Part shown: positions 22,368-23,589 of the stretch, piece by piece
Numbering within the stretch: position 1 is the stretch's first letter
Layout of the letters: the number at the start of each line of letters is the position of its first letter
From: CAKTOF01 sp964544345
GTDB lineage: Bacteria; Bacillota; Clostridia; Oscillospirales; Oscillospiraceae
NCBI GenBank assembly: GCA_964544345.1
Contig: CAZJBT010000011.1
Coordinates: 1-23,589, forward strand
Length of the DNA: 23,589 nucleotides
Reading direction: 5' to 3'
The notes under the pieces: generated by a model
Told to the model about the DNA's origin: nothing
Seen by the model: the letters and a program-made list of their open reading frames with translations, nothing else
Database searches by the model: none
Made by a program: the position numbers and the translations under genes

Positions 22368-23069
22368 TTACCACTCCACTTCATCCGCGCTCATCGGCGA
22401 TCGCTGTTCCTCGCAGGACTTGATCTTTCCATTCCTGACCCGGATCACAAAGTCTGCCATCTTCGCGATGCTCTGGTTGTGGGTGACGATCACGATCGTC
22501 TTGCCATAGTTTTTCGCCATAGAGAGCAGGAGCTTCAGCACCAGCACGCCTGTTTCAGAGTCCAGCGCACCGGTCGGCTCGTCGCAGAGCAGGATCTTCG
22601 GATTTTTGGCGAGCGCGCGGGCGATCGACACACGCTGCTGTTCACCGCCGGAAAGCTCAGAGGGGAAATTGTTCAAATGGTCGGTCAGACCCACCTCATC
22701 GATCATCTTGCGCGGATCTGCAGCGTTCTTTGCGATCTCCTTGACAAGCGCCACGTTCTCGTAGACGGTCAGCGTCGGGATCAGATTATAAAACTGAAAG
22801 ACGAAACCGACTGTGGAAGCGCGGTAATCGGCAAGCTCGTTGTTCGTGAGAGCGGAAATATCCTTGCCGTCCACTCGAATGGCGCCGCTGGTGGGGCTGT
22901 CCAGGCCGCCGAGCAGATTGAGCAGGGTGCTCTTTCCCGCGCCGCTTGGGCCAAGGATCACTACAAATTTCCCCTCTTCCAGTGTAAAGCTCACGCCGTC
23001 AAGCGCTCTCAGCTCGTGGTCTCCGCTCGTATAGACGCGGGTGACATTCTGAAATTCCACGATTGCCAT
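22368..23069 (-). CDS. ABC transporter ATP-binding protein, MacB/LolD type
   Basis: A 233-residue nucleotide-binding subunit. Walker A GPSGAGKS is at 40-47, the Q-loop at Q92, signature LSGGEQQR at 139-146, Walker B ILLCDEP at 159-165 and the H-loop at H197. The TRVYTSGDHELRALDGVSF start and GGLDSPTSG segment are typical of the LolD/MacB/FtsE group that partners FtsX permeases. The ATG at 23069 has GGAG seven bases upstream. The frame extends to 23150 through the leader hairpin without a ribosome binding site, and so is rejected. With the permease it forms a complete two-gene exporter behind a strong, apparently repressor-controlled promoter. Confidence 0.95.
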   Translation of the reverse strand: MAIVEFQNVTRVYTSGDHELRALDGVSFTLEEGKFVVILGPSGAGKSTLLNLLGGLDSPTSGAIRVDGKDISALTNNELADYRASTVGFVFQFYNLIPTLTVYENVALVKEIAKNAADPRKMIDEVGLTDHLNNFPSELSGGEQQRVSIARALAKNPKILLCDEPTGALDSETGVLVLKLLLSMAKNYGKTIVIVTHNQSIAKMADFVIRVRNGKIKSCEEQRSPMSADEVEW

Positions 23070-23105
23070 ATTCTTTCTCCAACTCCTTATCAATATCAAT
23101 GTGAG

Positions 23106-23139
23106 ACGCCGCATCTCCCATACAGTCCGGATGCGGCGT
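23106..23139 (-). other. Leader hairpin of the ABC exporter operon
   Basis: A perfect 10-bp stem (ACGCCGCATC with GATGCGGCGT) with a 14-base loop lies in the minus-strand leader. No T-run follows on the minus strand, so it is probably not an attenuator; it may affect mRNA stability. Confidence 0.4.
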
Positions 23140-23154
23140 TTGTTCCTCACGCAA

Positions 23155-23170
23155 GTTAGCGTATTCTAAC
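23155..23170. promoter_or_regulatory. Operator copy 2, GTTAG-N6-CTAAC
   Basis: GTTAG-CGTATT-CTAAC, the same inverted repeat and spacer length as the copy at 23202-23217, 47 bases away. It lies in the predicted leader of the ABC operon. Confidence 0.6.
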
Positions 23171-23201
23171 ATCCATTTTAAAAAAATTGTATCCGCCTAC
23201 C

Positions 23202-23217
23202 GTTAGTTCCGGCTAAC
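23202..23217. promoter_or_regulatory. Operator copy 1, GTTAG-N6-CTAAC
   Basis: GTTAG-TTCCGG-CTAAC sits just downstream of the -10 element, at about +3 to +18 of the predicted transcript, an ideal repressor position. Short GTTAG half-sites are known for some MarR-family repressors such as MepR; assignment to MarR here is inference. Confidence 0.65.
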
Positions 23218-23226
23218 TTCTCGCAT

Positions 23227-23255
23227 ATTATAATACGCTTCCGCCGTTTGGTCAA
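23227..23255 (-). promoter_or_regulatory. Near-consensus promoter of the ABC exporter operon
   Basis: On the minus strand, TTGACC (23250-23255), 17 bases, then TATAAT (23227-23232): 11 of 12 matches with ideal spacing. It would be strongly active unless repressed. Confidence 0.87.
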
Positions 23256-23374
23256 CCGGCAGCAGCGTATCATTTTTCATCATTCTCCGAAAAAATGCCC
23301 TAGCGAGACCGCCAAGGCGGCTGCACTTGGCGCGGAGATGGAGCAACAGAATGAGTGAGTGATGACATTTCTGC

Positions 23375-23415
23375 AAAAAATGTCGTCGCGGACGATATGG
23401 CATCCGCGACGACAT
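23375..23415 (-). terminator. Intrinsic terminator for a minus-strand unit from the right
   Basis: A perfect 13-bp stem (ATGTCGTCGCGGA with its complement, 10-base loop) is followed on the minus strand by TTTTTGCAG. It should end a transcript arriving from beyond 23415 and so insulate the ABC promoter. Confidence 0.8.
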
Positions 23416-23466
23416 GTAACAGCACAACTGTTTGGGGATTTCAATTGTAGTGGCTTCGGGCGTTTT

Positions 23467-23502
23467 TTCAGAAAGTGTTCAAATGTGTTCAGAAAAGTGT
23501 AC
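23467..23502 (+). repeat. Direct repeat, 21-base period
   Basis: TTCAGAAAGTGTTC (23467-23480) and TTCAGAAAAGTGTAC (23488-23502) are near-identical and start 21 bases apart, about two helical turns. A third partial GTGTTCA lies between them. This could be a protein-binding site on one DNA face. Confidence 0.4.
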
Positions 23503-23589
23503 TTTTTTGTAATTCTTGCAGATGTGCATTTTCTTCGTCCGGATCACGAAATATTTGTTGAAAATAGTATTGCAGTCGGGTCTAATGAG

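Larger units (their letters stand above)
23256..23589. other. Right-end region with no convincing gene
   Basis: It contains a minus-strand terminator, a pair of direct repeats and AT-rich DNA after about 23430. A 7-base inverted repeat (CGCCAAG and CTTGGCG, nine bases apart) lies at about 23312-23334. Short open frames enter from the right on the minus strand but are too short to judge. A 74-codon minus frame at 23203-23427 runs through both the terminator and the ABC promoter and is not believed. Confidence 0.5.

Noticed and set aside
23203..23427. Minus-strand 74-codon frame
   Set aside because: It passes through the terminator hairpin, the ABC promoter and operator copy 1, and has no usable ribosome binding site.

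Overview
The window is chromosomal DNA from a GC-rich, low-oxygen Firmicute, most likely a gut Clostridia member of the Oscillospirales type. This placement is inference. It rests on strong GGAGG-type ribosome binding sites, sigma-A-like promoters with 17-bp spacers, ylmH next to a DUF896 gene, and soluble fumarate-reductase-like flavoproteins beside a molybdopterin enzyme with no visible oxygen-linked chemistry. No phage, insertion sequence, CRISPR array or toxin-antitoxin locus was found.

Layout. Positions 1-1.9 kb (minus) carry the start of an Mrp/NBP35 Fe-S carrier ATPase, then trmO overlapping mntP. At 2.0-3.6 kb (plus) is a first FAD-dependent reductase, convergent with a CaCA cation exchanger (minus, 3.7-4.6 kb) whose leader holds a perfectly spaced promoter, a small inverted repeat and an attenuator-like hairpin. 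A tRNA-Val(CAC) with its own promoter and terminator lies at 4.86-4.93 kb, followed by a DUF2804 gene. Minus-strand housekeeping genes follow: thpR, a tandem-OB SSB-like protein and an AI-2E family permease. A zinc-ribbon membrane protein (plus) and an OFA-type MFS carrier (plus) come next. The ylmH-DUF896 pair (minus) is divergent from a 725-residue molybdopterin oxidoreductase (plus, 12.3-14.5 kb).

The right third holds an ECF sigma factor translationally coupled to an unrecognised single-pass membrane protein (minus, 14.5-15.8 kb). A second FAD-dependent reductase (minus) is divergent from an XRE-TPR regulator (plus), and an MFS exporter follows. Last is a two-gene ABC exporter operon (minus) with a consensus-like promoter and two copies of one inverted-repeat operator. 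The last 330 bases have no convincing gene.

Working together. The shared theme is anaerobic use of small organic molecules: an organic-anion carrier, a lone molybdopterin catalytic subunit, and two paralogous soluble flavoprotein reductases, one divergent from a candidate ligand-sensing regulator. Substrates cannot be read from the sequence. The sigma/membrane-protein pair and the operator-controlled ABC exporter suggest envelope or toxicant sensing. The most novel-looking items are the flavoprotein subfamily, the lone molybdoenzyme with its abutting divergent promoters, and the sigma factor partner.
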